Below, piece by piece: positions 18,137 to 26,381 of a stretch of 33,834 nucleotides of DNA. The notes beneath the pieces were generated by a model. The model made no database searches. It saw nothing but the letters and a program-made list of their open reading frames with translations, and was not told the origin of the DNA. The stretch covers positions 1 to 33,834 of the forward strand of contig JAAYCX010000052.1 of assembly GCA_012729555.1 (NCBI GenBank). Reading direction: 5' to 3'. The position numbers and the translations under genes are program-made. The first letter of the stretch is position 1; each line of letters opens with the position of its first letter. This DNA comes from Acidobacteriota bacterium (lineage in GTDB: Bacteria > Acidobacteriota > UBA6911).

Positions 18137-18172
18137 CGGCGGCATCGCGTCCCCGTCCCCCTTCTGCGGCCC

Positions 18173-19639
18173 CTACTCTGCGCGCCGCTCCCTGAAGAAG
18201 GAACCGCTCTCGAGCAACCTGAAGATGGCGGTGTTGTCGATGTATTTCCCCGACCACCCCTCGTCGAGGTCGTAGATCTTCCGGAGGTTGGGCTCCACCC
18301 CGATGACATACCGCTCGAAAAGGCCGCTCCCGGCCCCGCGGACGTAGAAGGGGACGAGGGTATTGCTGTGACTGCCCGAGTGGTACCAGAGTTCCGGCAG
18401 GCGGCCCGCGCCGTTGTCCCTGACGTGGGCGTAATCGACGCCGTGGTCGAAAGTCCCGTTGCCGTCGACGTCGAAGAAGGTGGACCCGTCGACCCGCCCG
18501 TCCCCCCAGAGATAGCCGCACTCATGGTCGGCGGTGACCACGAGCAGCGTGTTGCTCCAGTTGTTGCCCCCGGTGTCGCGGTCCAGGTACTCGACGACGG
18601 CCTCCACCGCGCGGTCGAAATCGATCTGCTCCTCGATCATCCGGCCGGCGTGGTTGTCGTGGTTGGCCCAGTCGACGGCTCCCCCCTCGATCATGAGGGC
18701 GAACCCCGCCGGGTTGTTGTCGAGCACGTTGAGGGCCCCGCGCGTCATCGTCGCCAGGTCGGGAACGTCATTGTTGGCGGGAACCGCCCGGGGGGGCGTC
18801 TTGTCGTTGCGCGGAGCGCGGCTGCCGCGCCGCTGCTGGAGCGTCTCGTACACGTGCGGGAGGCCGAAGACCCTGTCCGGCGTATTCCCCCGGCCGAGGG
18901 CCTCGAATTCCGTCAGGGTTGAAATGAGGGTCCAGCCGTTGGCGCCCGCCGACAGGTCGCGCCAGTGCGATTCGTCGCCGATGAGGCCGTAGGAGGGGAG
19001 GGAACGCCGGCCGGCGTCGTTGTCGTATTCAGGGTTCCCCGGGGCCAGGATCACCTTCAGCATGCCGTGGTGGTTCTGCGCGTCGTAGTGCGTGTTGTGC
19101 GCGCCGGGCTCGCGGCCGTAGATCGCCTCCTTTGCGAGGGCGGGGTAATTCATGCGGCTCCGGCTGTGCCCGTAGACGGCGGCCGGGGTGGCGTGAACGA
19201 AGGGGACGCTCGAAACGGCCCCGATGCTCCTCCCCGCGCGTGCCGCCTTTTCGAACAGGGTTTCGAGGGGAGTTCCGCCGGGGGTGACGTTGATTTCGTT
19301 GTCGTACGCCTTGACGCCCGTGTAGAGGGCGGTGGCGGCCGCCGCGGAATCGGTCGCGCCGCTCTTGGCGTAGTTGAAATCGGCCGCCATCGCGGCCGGG
19401 TCGTAGGGCCTTCCGGTGTACCCGTTGCGGTGGCCGGCCGAATGCGTCTGCATCGCCCAGCGGTGTTCGAACCGTTCGTACACGGCCTTGCGGCCGGTGT
19501 AGTACTCCGTCGCGCGCACGGTGTTGAATCCCTGGCCGTCGCTGATCATGAGGATGATGTTCTTGATTTCCGGGTCTCCCGCCCGCACTATCGGCGTGAG
19601 AACGAGAAGGGCGATGATCGCGGCGTATCCTGTCTTCAC
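18173..19639 (-). CDS. phoA: Secreted alkaline phosphatase (PhoA-type)
   Basis: A 488-residue exported phosphomonoesterase. A signal peptide (1-20, ending IVRA) precedes NIILMISDGQG with metal ligand Asp34. The nucleophile is Ser98 in GATDSAAAATAL. Further ligands are Glu318 (IEGG), Asp323, His327, Asp371-His372 (ADHE) and His424 (SGSHSN). A D-x-D-x-N-x-T-x-D loop (390-398) resembles a calcium-binding loop. I chose GTG 19639 because GGGAGGAAG lies about 8 nt upstream and a signal peptide starts there; a longer frame to 19762 would bury it. It is convergent with phoB and divergent from the porin. Confidence 0.93.
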   Translation of the reverse strand: MKTGYAAIIALLVLTPIVRAGDPEIKNIILMISDGQGFNTVRATEYYTGRKAVYERFEHRWAMQTHSAGHRNGYTGRPYDPAAMAADFNYAKSGATDSAAAATALYTGVKAYDNEINVTPGGTPLETLFEKAARAGRSIGAVSSVPFVHATPAAVYGHSRSRMNYPALAKEAIYGREPGAHNTHYDAQNHHGMLKVILAPGNPEYDNDAGRRSLPSYGLIGDESHWRDLSAGANGWTLISTLTEFEALGRGNTPDRVFGLPHVYETLQQRRGSRAPRNDKTPPRAVPANNDVPDLATMTRGALNVLDNNPAGFALMIEGGAVDWANHDNHAGRMIEEQIDFDRAVEAVVEYLDRDTGGNNWSNTLLVVTADHECGYLWGDGRVDGSTFFDVDGNGTFDHGVDYAHVRDNGAGRLPELWYHSGSHSNTLVPFYVRGAGSGLFERYVIGVEPNLRKIYDLDEGWSGKYIDNTAIFRLLESGSFFRERRAE

Positions 19640-19739
19640 TGTCTTCCTCCCTGGCTGGTGTCCTGTCCTGTCTGGAATAACACGGGGGGGGGCCGAAAGC
19701 CACGATTTTCGCCGATTCCGGTTCCGGTCCGGTCCGGAT

Positions 19740-19793
19740 TTGTTTAAATATTCACGGCGCATTCATCAAGGCTTAACGGAGCCCGGGTACCTT
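19740..19793 (+). promoter_or_regulatory. Pho box and -10 region upstream of the porin gene
   Basis: TTGTTT (19740), TTCACG (19751), TTCATC (19762) and TTAACG (19773) start 11 bp apart. The last unit lies within AAGGCTTAACG, identical to the copy before pstS. TACCTT (19788-19793) follows after 9 nt, the same spacing as at pstS. The inner repeats are weaker than at pstS. Confidence 0.55.
19741..19769 (-). promoter_or_regulatory. Possible phoA promoter overlapping the Pho box
   Basis: On the minus strand TTGATG (19764-19769), a 17-nt spacer and TAAACA (19741-19746). It would give a leader of roughly 95 nt before the GTG start. Its overlap with the porin Pho box means one regulator could act on both directions. 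Both hexamers deviate from consensus. Confidence 0.35.
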
Positions 19794-19875
19794 TCCCGCT
19801 GTCTCGAGGAGGAATCCCGGCGGCCCGGGTGTCGGGCGCGAGGGACGGGAACAGGACCTGTCAAGGAGACGATCG

Positions 19876-20973
19876 ATGAGAGGAACAGTCGGGGTGATCA
19901 GCCTGGGGATGCTGCTTTTGCCGGCCGCGGCGGGTGCGGCCGATTCCTGGACGGACAAGGTGAAACTCAAGGGGGACTTCCGCTACCGGCACGAAACCAT
20001 AAAGGTCGAGGATCGGGATGCGCGTAACCGGCATCGCATCCGGGCCCGCTTCGGCGTCGAGGCGAGGCCGAGCGACAACGTCCTCGTCGGCCTGCAGCTC
20101 GCCAGCGGCTCGGCCGATCCCGTTTCCACCAACGAAAGCCTGGACGGCGGATTTTCCACCAAGGACATCCGCCTCGATCTGGCTTACTTCGACCTGGGGT
20201 TCCAGCGGGCTCCGGGATTGCACCTCCTCGGGGGGAAGATCCAGAACCCCTATTACACGCCGGGGGGAACCGAGCTGATCTGGGACAGCGACCTGAACCC
20301 CGAAGGGGGCGCCCTCAGATATTCCGGGAAAAGCGGCGGCGTGAAGCTTTTCACCAATATCGGCGGCTTCTGGGTCGAAGAGCGGAGTTCCGACGTCGAC
20401 ACCTGGCTGTTCGGAGCCCAGGGGGGGGTCGAGCTCGCCTTCCCGGATAAAAAGGGGTCCTTTACCGCCGGCGCCGCTTATTACAACTATGAGAACGCCC
20501 GGGGCCAGAGCCCGATTTTCGATTCCGACGACCCCTTCGGGAACAGCGTCGATGAAGCGGGGCGCTACCTGCACGATTACGACCTGGTGGAGTTGTTCGG
20601 CGAGCTGAAGATCCAGGCCGGAAGCGTCCCGGTGGCCGTCTTCGTCGATTACGTGAAGAACGTGGCCGAGGGGGAGATCGCCGGCAACGAGGGGTGGCTC
20701 GTCGGCGCCAGGGCGGGCAAGCTCAAGGATCCCGGATCGTGGGAGCTCCGCTACAACTACCGCAACATCGAGAAGGACGCGGTGCTCGGCGTCTTTACCG
20801 ACAGCGATTTCATCGGCGGCGGGACCGACGGCAAGGGGAGCGAATTCGGCGTCGACGTCCAGGTGGCCAGAAACTTCACCGCGGGCGCCACCTGCTTCCT
20901 CAACAAGCTGGGGACGGCCGCGGGCGCCGACGATTTCCACCGGCTGCAGCTCGACCTGGTGTTCAAGTTCTAA
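19876..20973 (+). CDS. Putative outer-membrane porin (Porin_5-like), Pho-regulon member
   Basis: A 365-residue exported beta-barrel protein. A signal peptide (about 1-22) is followed by LKGDFRYRHETIKVEDRDARNRHRIRARFG, a start typical of the 'putative porin' family. Alternating hydrophobic strands run to a C-terminal phenylalanine (LDLVFKF), the usual barrel-assembly signal. AAGGAG precedes the ATG by 8 nt. The 11-bp-phased repeats upstream match the pst promoter, so phosphate uptake across the outer membrane is a reasonable guess, comparable in role to OprP. It is not clearly an OprP homologue by sequence. The stop codon overlaps the convergent HTH gene by four bases. Confidence 0.85.
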   Translation: MRGTVGVISLGMLLLPAAAGAADSWTDKVKLKGDFRYRHETIKVEDRDARNRHRIRARFGVEARPSDNVLVGLQLASGSADPVSTNESLDGGFSTKDIRLDLAYFDLGFQRAPGLHLLGGKIQNPYYTPGGTELIWDSDLNPEGGALRYSGKSGGVKLFTNIGGFWVEERSSDVDTWLFGAQGGVELAFPDKKGSFTAGAAYYNYENARGQSPIFDSDDPFGNSVDEAGRYLHDYDLVELFGELKIQAGSVPVAVFVDYVKNVAEGEIAGNEGWLVGARAGKLKDPGSWELRYNYRNIEKDAVLGVFTDSDFIGGGTDGKGSEFGVDVQVARNFTAGATCFLNKLGTAAGADDFHRLQLDLVFKF

Positions 20974-21209
20974 CGCTGTTTTCTCGGGATCTTTCCCAGG
21001 CTGACCTTCTTGGAGAGGGTGTTGCGGTGGATGCCCAGGGCGGCCGACGTCTTCTGGAGGTGCCCGTTGTTGCGCCGCATCACCTCGGAGATGAAGCAGC
21101 GTTCGAACTGCTCCATGGCTTCGGTGAAGAGGATCCCCTTTTCGACCATCTCCGCGCAGAGGGCCTCCAGGCGCTCCTTGAGCCTCGGGGGGCGGGGGGT
21201 GTCGCTCAC
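20970..21209 (-). CDS. Small Fis-type helix-turn-helix protein
   Basis: A 79-residue protein whose C-terminal half, AMEQFERCFISEVMRRNNGHLQKTSAALGIHRNTLSKKV, is a Fis-family HTH (HTH_8) as found at the end of NtrC-type activators and in stand-alone Fis. It has no AAA+ or receiver domain. GTG 21209 overlaps the cvpA stop (GTGA) with GGGGGAG upstream, so it is translationally coupled to cvpA. The target is unknown. Small stand-alone proteins of this kind are usually annotated as Fis-family regulators. Confidence 0.8.
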   Translation of the reverse strand: MSDTPRPPRLKERLEALCAEMVEKGILFTEAMEQFERCFISEVMRRNNGHLQKTSAALGIHRNTLSKKVSLGKIPRKQR

Positions 21210-21754
21210 GGCTCCCCCCTCTGGCGGTTCCAGGCCTCGAGGACCTTCCTGTAGTGCGCGTGGAACTTGTCCTTCAGGCTTCGGGGCGTCAGCCGGACGG
21301 CGGCGCTGGCGCCCCCGAGCAGGTAGGGGGCCAGGACCGACCGGGCCATGATGTTTTCCCTCACCGGGAAGGCGATGAGGGCGAGAACGAGGATGGAGCA
21401 GATGGCCCACCCGCGCACGAAGCCGAAAATGGAGCCCAGGAAACGGTCGGCTCCCTTGAGCGCGGCCGCCTTCAGGAACCGGTTCAGGGCGAAGGACACG
21501 AGCGCCCCCGCCGCCAGGGTGCCCAGGAAGATGAGGAGGAAGCCGGCCAGGTTGGCGATCGCTTCGGTCCGGAACAAATCGATCAGGCGCTCGGCCGGGA
21601 CCGGGTAGAAGAAGACGGCGAGAAGGAAACCGGCGATCAGGGCCACGAGGCTGACGAGTTCGCGCACCAGGCCCTTGAGCAGGGCCAGGAGCGTGGACAC
21701 GGCCACGATTCCGGCGAACAGGACGTCGAAATAGGTCCACTGGGCTGAAAGCAT
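21206..21754 (-). CDS. cvpA: CvpA family inner-membrane protein
   Basis: A 182-residue protein with four N-terminal hydrophobic helices. YFDVLFAGIVAVSTLLALLKGLVRELVSLVALIAG is the characteristic CvpA opening, and a later GADRFLGSIFGFVRGW matches the family's conserved loop. CvpA is linked to colicin V production and envelope homeostasis in enterobacteria, and often lies near purine genes; here purC is immediately upstream. The C-terminal 45 residues are cytoplasmic-like and charged. Confidence 0.88.
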   Translation of the reverse strand: MLSAQWTYFDVLFAGIVAVSTLLALLKGLVRELVSLVALIAGFLLAVFFYPVPAERLIDLFRTEAIANLAGFLLIFLGTLAAGALVSFALNRFLKAAALKGADRFLGSIFGFVRGWAICSILVLALIAFPVRENIMARSVLAPYLLGGASAAVRLTPRSLKDKFHAHYRKVLEAWNRQRGEP

Positions 21755-21766
21755 GGCCTCAAGGTT

Positions 21767-21810
21767 ACACAGGTTTCACAAATAAAAAAACCCATTTGTG
21801 AAACCTGTGT
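21767..21810. repeat. Long perfect intergenic palindrome between purC and cvpA
   Basis: A 17-bp perfect inverted repeat, arms 21767-21783 and 21794-21810, around a 10-nt loop of seven A and three C. It sits 19 nt past the purC stop and 13 nt before cvpA. The stem is followed on either strand by mixed sequence and not a T-run, so it is not a classic terminator. Its AT content differs from the surrounding GC-rich DNA. Confidence 0.8.
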
Positions 21811-21828
21811 TCCCGAATTCTCCCCTCC

Positions 21829-22728
21829 CTAAATCAGAGGGGAACCGGTCAGGAGCCGGTAGGCTTCGAGATACTTGGCCGCGGTCCCCTCCACCACCCG
21901 GGGTGGGAGTTCGGGGGCCGGCGGCTGCTTGTTGAAGCGGATCTCCTCCAGGTAATCCCGGACGTACTGCTTGTCGAAGGAAGGCTGGCTTTTGCCGGGT
22001 TCGTACCGGTCGCGGGGCCAGAACCTGGACGAATCCGGCGTCAGGACCTCGTCGCACAGGATGATTTCGCCGTTGTAGACGCCGAACTCGAATTTGACGT
22101 CGGCGATGATGATGCCGCGCGACAGGGCGTACTCCGCCGCCCGCGCGTAGATCTGGAGCGTGAGGTCCCGGAGCCTGGAAGCCTGGTCCTCCCCGATCAT
22201 CCGGGCGGCCTCCGCGTAGGAAATGTTCAGGTCATGCCCCGACTCCGCCTTGGTGGCCGGGGTGAAGACGGGTTCGGGGAGCCGGTCGCACTCCCTCAGG
22301 CCCGGGGGGAGGGGAATGCCGCAGACCGTGCCGCTTTCCCGGTATTCGGTCCACCCCGACCCGGCCAGGTAGCCGCGCGCCACGCACTCGATCGGGAACA
22401 TCTCGGCCTGTACCGCCAGCATGCTCCGCAGGTCGAGGACCTCGCGGTGGCGCTGGAGGTCCGGGGGGAACTCCCCGGCGTCGGCGCTGACCAGGTGGTT
22501 GGGGACCAGGTCGCGCATCATGCCGAACCAGAAGCGCGACAACTGGGTCAGCACCGCCCCCTTCCAGGGGATGGGGGTGGGGAGGACGACGTCGAAGGCG
22601 GAGATGCGGTCGGTCGCCACGATCAGGAGTTCGTCCCCATAGGCGTACAGGTCGCGCACCTTTCCCCGGCGGAGCAAGGTCAAGCCGGGGAGGTCGGTCT
22701 GGACGCAAAGGTTCGGTTTCTTTTCCAT
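21829..22728 (-). CDS. purC: Phosphoribosylaminoimidazole-succinocarboxamide (SAICAR) synthase
   Basis: A 299-residue purine-biosynthesis enzyme that joins CAIR and aspartate using ATP. GKVRDLY (22-28) forms the ATP loop, and TDRISAFDVVLPTPIPWKG (39-57) is the first PurC signature. The second is in YAEAARMIGE and DVKFEFGVYNGEIILCDEVLTPDSSRFW, with the catalytic acidic residues. Length fits the long form common outside enterobacteria. It starts 13 nt after smc on the same strand. Confidence 0.97.
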   Translation of the reverse strand: MEKKPNLCVQTDLPGLTLLRRGKVRDLYAYGDELLIVATDRISAFDVVLPTPIPWKGAVLTQLSRFWFGMMRDLVPNHLVSADAGEFPPDLQRHREVLDLRSMLAVQAEMFPIECVARGYLAGSGWTEYRESGTVCGIPLPPGLRECDRLPEPVFTPATKAESGHDLNISYAEAARMIGEDQASRLRDLTLQIYARAAEYALSRGIIIADVKFEFGVYNGEIILCDEVLTPDSSRFWPRDRYEPGKSQPSFDKQYVRDYLEEIRFNKQPPAPELPPRVVEGTAAKYLEAYRLLTGSPLI

Positions 22729-22741
22729 AGTCCTCTCCGGA

Positions 22742-25700
22742 TCAGCTGGCCAGCGCCTGCTGCTGACGGAAATCCACGCCGATGATTTTCGATACCCCAG
22801 GCTCCTCCATGGTGATGCCGTACATCGTCTGGGCCGTTTCCATGGTGTTCTTGTTGTGGGTGATGATGATGAACTGGGTGTTGTGGCTCAGCTCGGTCAC
22901 CAGCCGCGCGAAGCGGTTGACGTTGGCGTCGTCGAGCGGCGCGTCGACCTCGTCCAGGACGCAGACGGGGCTCGGGCGGTAGCGGAAGATGGCGATCAGC
23001 AGCGCCAGGGCCGTCAGGGCCTTCTCCCCCCCCGACAGCAGCAGCACGTTCTGCAGCCGCTTCCCCGGGGGCTGGGCGATGATGTCGATGCCGCTGTCGA
23101 GCATGTCCTCCTCGTCGAGCAGCCTCAGGTCGCACTGCCCGCCGCCGAAGAGGATCTGGAACACCTCCTGGAAATTCTTCCGGATCGCCCGGAACGCCTC
23201 CTCGAACTGTTCGACGGAGCGCCGGTTGATGTCGGCGATCGCCTTCTGGATGTCGGCGATCGATTTCTCGATGTCCAGCCGCTGGCCGTTCAGGAACTGG
23301 TAGCGCTGCTCCAGCTCCTTGTACTCTTCCAGGGCGCGCATGTTGATCGGGCCGAAGTTTTCGACCGCCTCGCGCATCCGGTCGTGCTCCTCGGCCACTT
23401 CCCGGTACTCGCGCTGCCACCCGTCGTCCTCGATGTCGACGACGAGCTCGGCTACCGGAAGGTGGAACTCCTCCTGGCAGTGGCGCTCGAGATGCTCCAG
23501 GTCGTTTTCGAGCCGGGTTTTTTCGATCTCGATCCGGCTCCGGGCGTTCATGGTCTCCTCGCGCCCGGAGTGCAGGACCCGCAGCCGCTCCTCCACCTGC
23601 CCGAGCGCCGCGCGCCCGGCCGAGAGGGCCGTCTGCATCGCTCCGAGCGTTTCCTCCGTCGTCTCGATGGCCCCGGCGCATGCGGCCATCCTCTCCCTGG
23701 CCTGCTCCTGGGCGGCGGCGAGTTCCCCGATCCGTTCGCGCACCTGCGCGGCCTCGGTCCGGCTGGCTTCGGCGCGCCGGCGCACCTCCCCCGATTCCTG
23801 CTCGAGCCGGCGCAGGTCGGCGTCGATGCCCGACCGGCGCTCCTTCTTGACGGCGAGGGCGGAGACGAGGGCGCCGAGGTCCCTGGAGAGCGTGGCGCTT
23901 CCGGTACGGAGCGACTGCAGCCGCGCGTTCAGTCCGGCCAGCTCCGCCGACCCGGTGCCGCTGCGCGCTTCGATCCCGGCGATCTCCCCGGCCGCCCCCT
24001 CGAGGCGGGACTCGAGTTCCCGCCGCTCCGCGCCGAGCTGGCCGAGTTCGGTGTCGGCCACCTGCTCCGCCTGCTCGATCCGGCCCAGGTCGGCTTCGAT
24101 CCTGGAGATCTCGTGTCCCTGGAGGGCCGTCTCCACCTCCAGCTTGCGGGCCTCGGCCGTCAGGGCCTTGATCGATTCCGCCGTGACCGACTGGTCCTCC
24201 TTGAGGCGGGAGAGCGCCGCGCGCGCCGATTCGATCTTCTGGGCCACCGCGGCCAGCTTCTTCCCGAGTTCCCGCTTCTCGCGCTTCAGGGCGAGAAAGC
24301 CCGCCATCGATTTTCGTTCGCCGACGGCCGAGAGGGTGCCGCGGGGGGAGTAGGCCTCCCCCGAGAGGGTCAGAAAGTTGGCGGCTGGCGATCGCTCGGC
24401 CACGCGAAACGCCGTATCGAGGTCGGAGACCATGACGGTCGAGGCGTATTCGGGGAGCGCGCGCCCGAACGCGCTCTTGACGTCGGGCGCCATGCGCAGC
24501 AGCTCGTCCAGGTAGCCTATCACCCCGTCGCCGCCGACTTCCGGCCGGCCGGCGCCGGTGCCGTGGCAGTGGCCGTTCTGCAGGGTCATGAAGGTGCATT
24601 TCCCCGCGCCGATCCGTTTGAGCCGCTCCACCCCGCTCATGGCGTCCTCGCGGCTTTCGACCAGGATGTACTGCAGCGGGGCGTTCAGGTAGTCCTCGAG
24701 CGCGGTCTCGTAGGCCGGATCGGTCTCGATGTGGTCGGCCAGCGTCCTGGCGCGGCACGCCTCCTCCCCCGGGACCCGCGTGGAGAGGTATTTCTGCACC
24801 CCCTCGGAATAATTGCTGCGCCGCTGCTCGATCTCCTCGAGCGAGGAGTAGCGGTGCTGCATCAGGCCGTGCTCGTTGGAGAGCGCCGCGAGTTCCTCCG
24901 CGAGCCGTTCGATCTCGCCCGCCAGGCTGGCGGCCCGGGCATCGAGCCCCTCGCCGGCGGCGGCCACTTCCTGCTGCCGGGCGGCCTTGCGGTCGTGGTC
25001 GGCCCGCACCCTCTCGAGTTCGGCCGCCCGTCCGGCCCGCTCTTCCGCCCTGATCTGCCGCTCGTTTTCGAGCCGCGCGGCCCGGGCCGAGATCCGGGCC
25101 AGGCTTTCCTGGCAGCGGGCCTGCAGGTTCTTCAGGTCCGACAGCTTCCCGGCCCCGGTCAGGAGGAAGGAGCGGAGTTCGTCGATCTGTGTTTCGGCCG
25201 CCCGGATCTCCTCCTGCAGCCGTTCGCTCTTCGCCTGTTCGGTCTCGACGACCTCCCGCTCCCGCGTGATCTCTTCCGACAGGGCGCGTCCGGTCTCCCG
25301 GAGACGCTCCGTCTCGCTCCCGATGACGCGTTCCCGGTCGGCGATGGCCGCCTGTTCGCGCTCGAGCTCCCCGGTGCGGGCGATGAGGGCCAGGCGCTGG
25401 GTTTCCTGGTTTTCCTGCAGGTTCCGGGCGTCGCCCGCCTCGACCTTGAGCGCCGTCAGGCGCTCGCGGACCTGGTTGACCTCCTCTTCCTGCCGGGTGC
25501 ACTCCCGGCGCGCGTCGTCCCGCTCGCCCTCCGCTCCGGCCAGCTCGGCCAGCACCGCCTCCTCCCGCTCCCGGGCGGCGGTGAAACGCTCGGCGCACTC
25601 GGACAGCTTCCGGCGCAGTTCGCGGTCCTCCATCCCGACCTTGAGGCGCGCGACGGAGCGCAGCTCCTCCCTCAGCCGGTTGTAACGCCGCGCCTTGGCC

Positions 25701-26344
25701 GCCTGCCGGCGCAGGGAGTTCAGCTGCCGCACCACCTCGCGGGTGATGTCCTCGGCCCGAAGCAGGTTCTGCTGCGCCTGTTCCAGCTTGCTCTCCGCCG
25801 AATAGCGCCGGCTCTTGAAGAGGGTGATCCGCGCCGCTTCCTCGATCAGGCTGCGGCGCTCGGCCGGCTTGGAACTGAGGATCTGGCCGATGCGCCCCTG
25901 CTCGAGAATGGCGTAGGAGTTGGGCCCCAGCCCGGTCCCCTCGAACAGGGCCTGGATGTCCTTCAGGCGGCAGCGGCGCCCGTCGAGGTAATACTCGCTT
26001 TCGCCCGAGCGGTAGAGCCGCCGGCCCACGGTGAAGCTCGCCGGGTCGAACTCGGGCGCCCCCGGGATCTCGATCGGGTCGTCCAGCGAGAGGGTCAGGA
26101 TGACCTCGGCGAAGCCGGTCGGTTTGCGCTTCTGGGTCCCGTTGAAGATCACCCCTTCCATCTTGTCGGTGCGCAGCGATTTGGCGCTCTGCTCCCCGAC
26201 CACCCAGCTGATGGCGTCGGAGATGTTGCTCTTCCCGCAGCCGTTGGGGCCGACGATGGCCGTGACCCCCTCGTGGAAAGGTATGTGCGTGCGGTCGCAG
26301 AACGATTTGAATCCCACGAGCTCCAGTTTCTTGATTCGGTTCAT
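22742..26344 (-). CDS. smc: Chromosome segregation ATPase SMC
   Basis: A 1200-residue SMC of full length. The N-terminal ATPase half has FKSFCDRTHIPF and Walker A GPNGCGKSN (32-40). Two long heptad-rich coiled coils flank a hinge domain at about 515-670 with Gly-rich turns. The C-terminal half has the ABC signature LSGGEK (about 1103-1108) and Walker B VCVLDEVDAPLDDANVNRF (from 1127), then the THN switch. SMC dimers with ScpA and ScpB organise the chromosome; those partners are not in this window. The coiled coils are rich in Glu, Arg and Ala, which produces long open antisense frames. Confidence 0.98.
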   Translation of the reverse strand: MNRIKKLELVGFKSFCDRTHIPFHEGVTAIVGPNGCGKSNISDAISWVVGEQSAKSLRTDKMEGVIFNGTQKRKPTGFAEVILTLSLDDPIEIPGAPEFDPASFTVGRRLYRSGESEYYLDGRRCRLKDIQALFEGTGLGPNSYAILEQGRIGQILSSKPAERRSLIEEAARITLFKSRRYSAESKLEQAQQNLLRAEDITREVVRQLNSLRRQAAKARRYNRLREELRSVARLKVGMEDRELRRKLSECAERFTAAREREEAVLAELAGAEGERDDARRECTRQEEEVNQVRERLTALKVEAGDARNLQENQETQRLALIARTGELEREQAAIADRERVIGSETERLRETGRALSEEITREREVVETEQAKSERLQEEIRAAETQIDELRSFLLTGAGKLSDLKNLQARCQESLARISARAARLENERQIRAEERAGRAAELERVRADHDRKAARQQEVAAAGEGLDARAASLAGEIERLAEELAALSNEHGLMQHRYSSLEEIEQRRSNYSEGVQKYLSTRVPGEEACRARTLADHIETDPAYETALEDYLNAPLQYILVESREDAMSGVERLKRIGAGKCTFMTLQNGHCHGTGAGRPEVGGDGVIGYLDELLRMAPDVKSAFGRALPEYASTVMVSDLDTAFRVAERSPAANFLTLSGEAYSPRGTLSAVGERKSMAGFLALKREKRELGKKLAAVAQKIESARAALSRLKEDQSVTAESIKALTAEARKLEVETALQGHEISRIEADLGRIEQAEQVADTELGQLGAERRELESRLEGAAGEIAGIEARSGTGSAELAGLNARLQSLRTGSATLSRDLGALVSALAVKKERRSGIDADLRRLEQESGEVRRRAEASRTEAAQVRERIGELAAAQEQARERMAACAGAIETTEETLGAMQTALSAGRAALGQVEERLRVLHSGREETMNARSRIEIEKTRLENDLEHLERHCQEEFHLPVAELVVDIEDDGWQREYREVAEEHDRMREAVENFGPINMRALEEYKELEQRYQFLNGQRLDIEKSIADIQKAIADINRRSVEQFEEAFRAIRKNFQEVFQILFGGGQCDLRLLDEEDMLDSGIDIIAQPPGKRLQNVLLLSGGEKALTALALLIAIFRYRPSPVCVLDEVDAPLDDANVNRFARLVTELSHNTQFIIITHNKNTMETAQTMYGITMEEPGVSKIIGVDFRQQQALAS

Positions 26345-26381
26345 AGCGTTCGTGCCACCCTTTCCGCCGTCTCGTTTCCCT

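Noticed and set aside
18137-18172. Terminator between the convergent phoB and phosphatase genes
   Set aside because: The 36-nt gap is GC-rich and has no stem followed by T residues on either strand.
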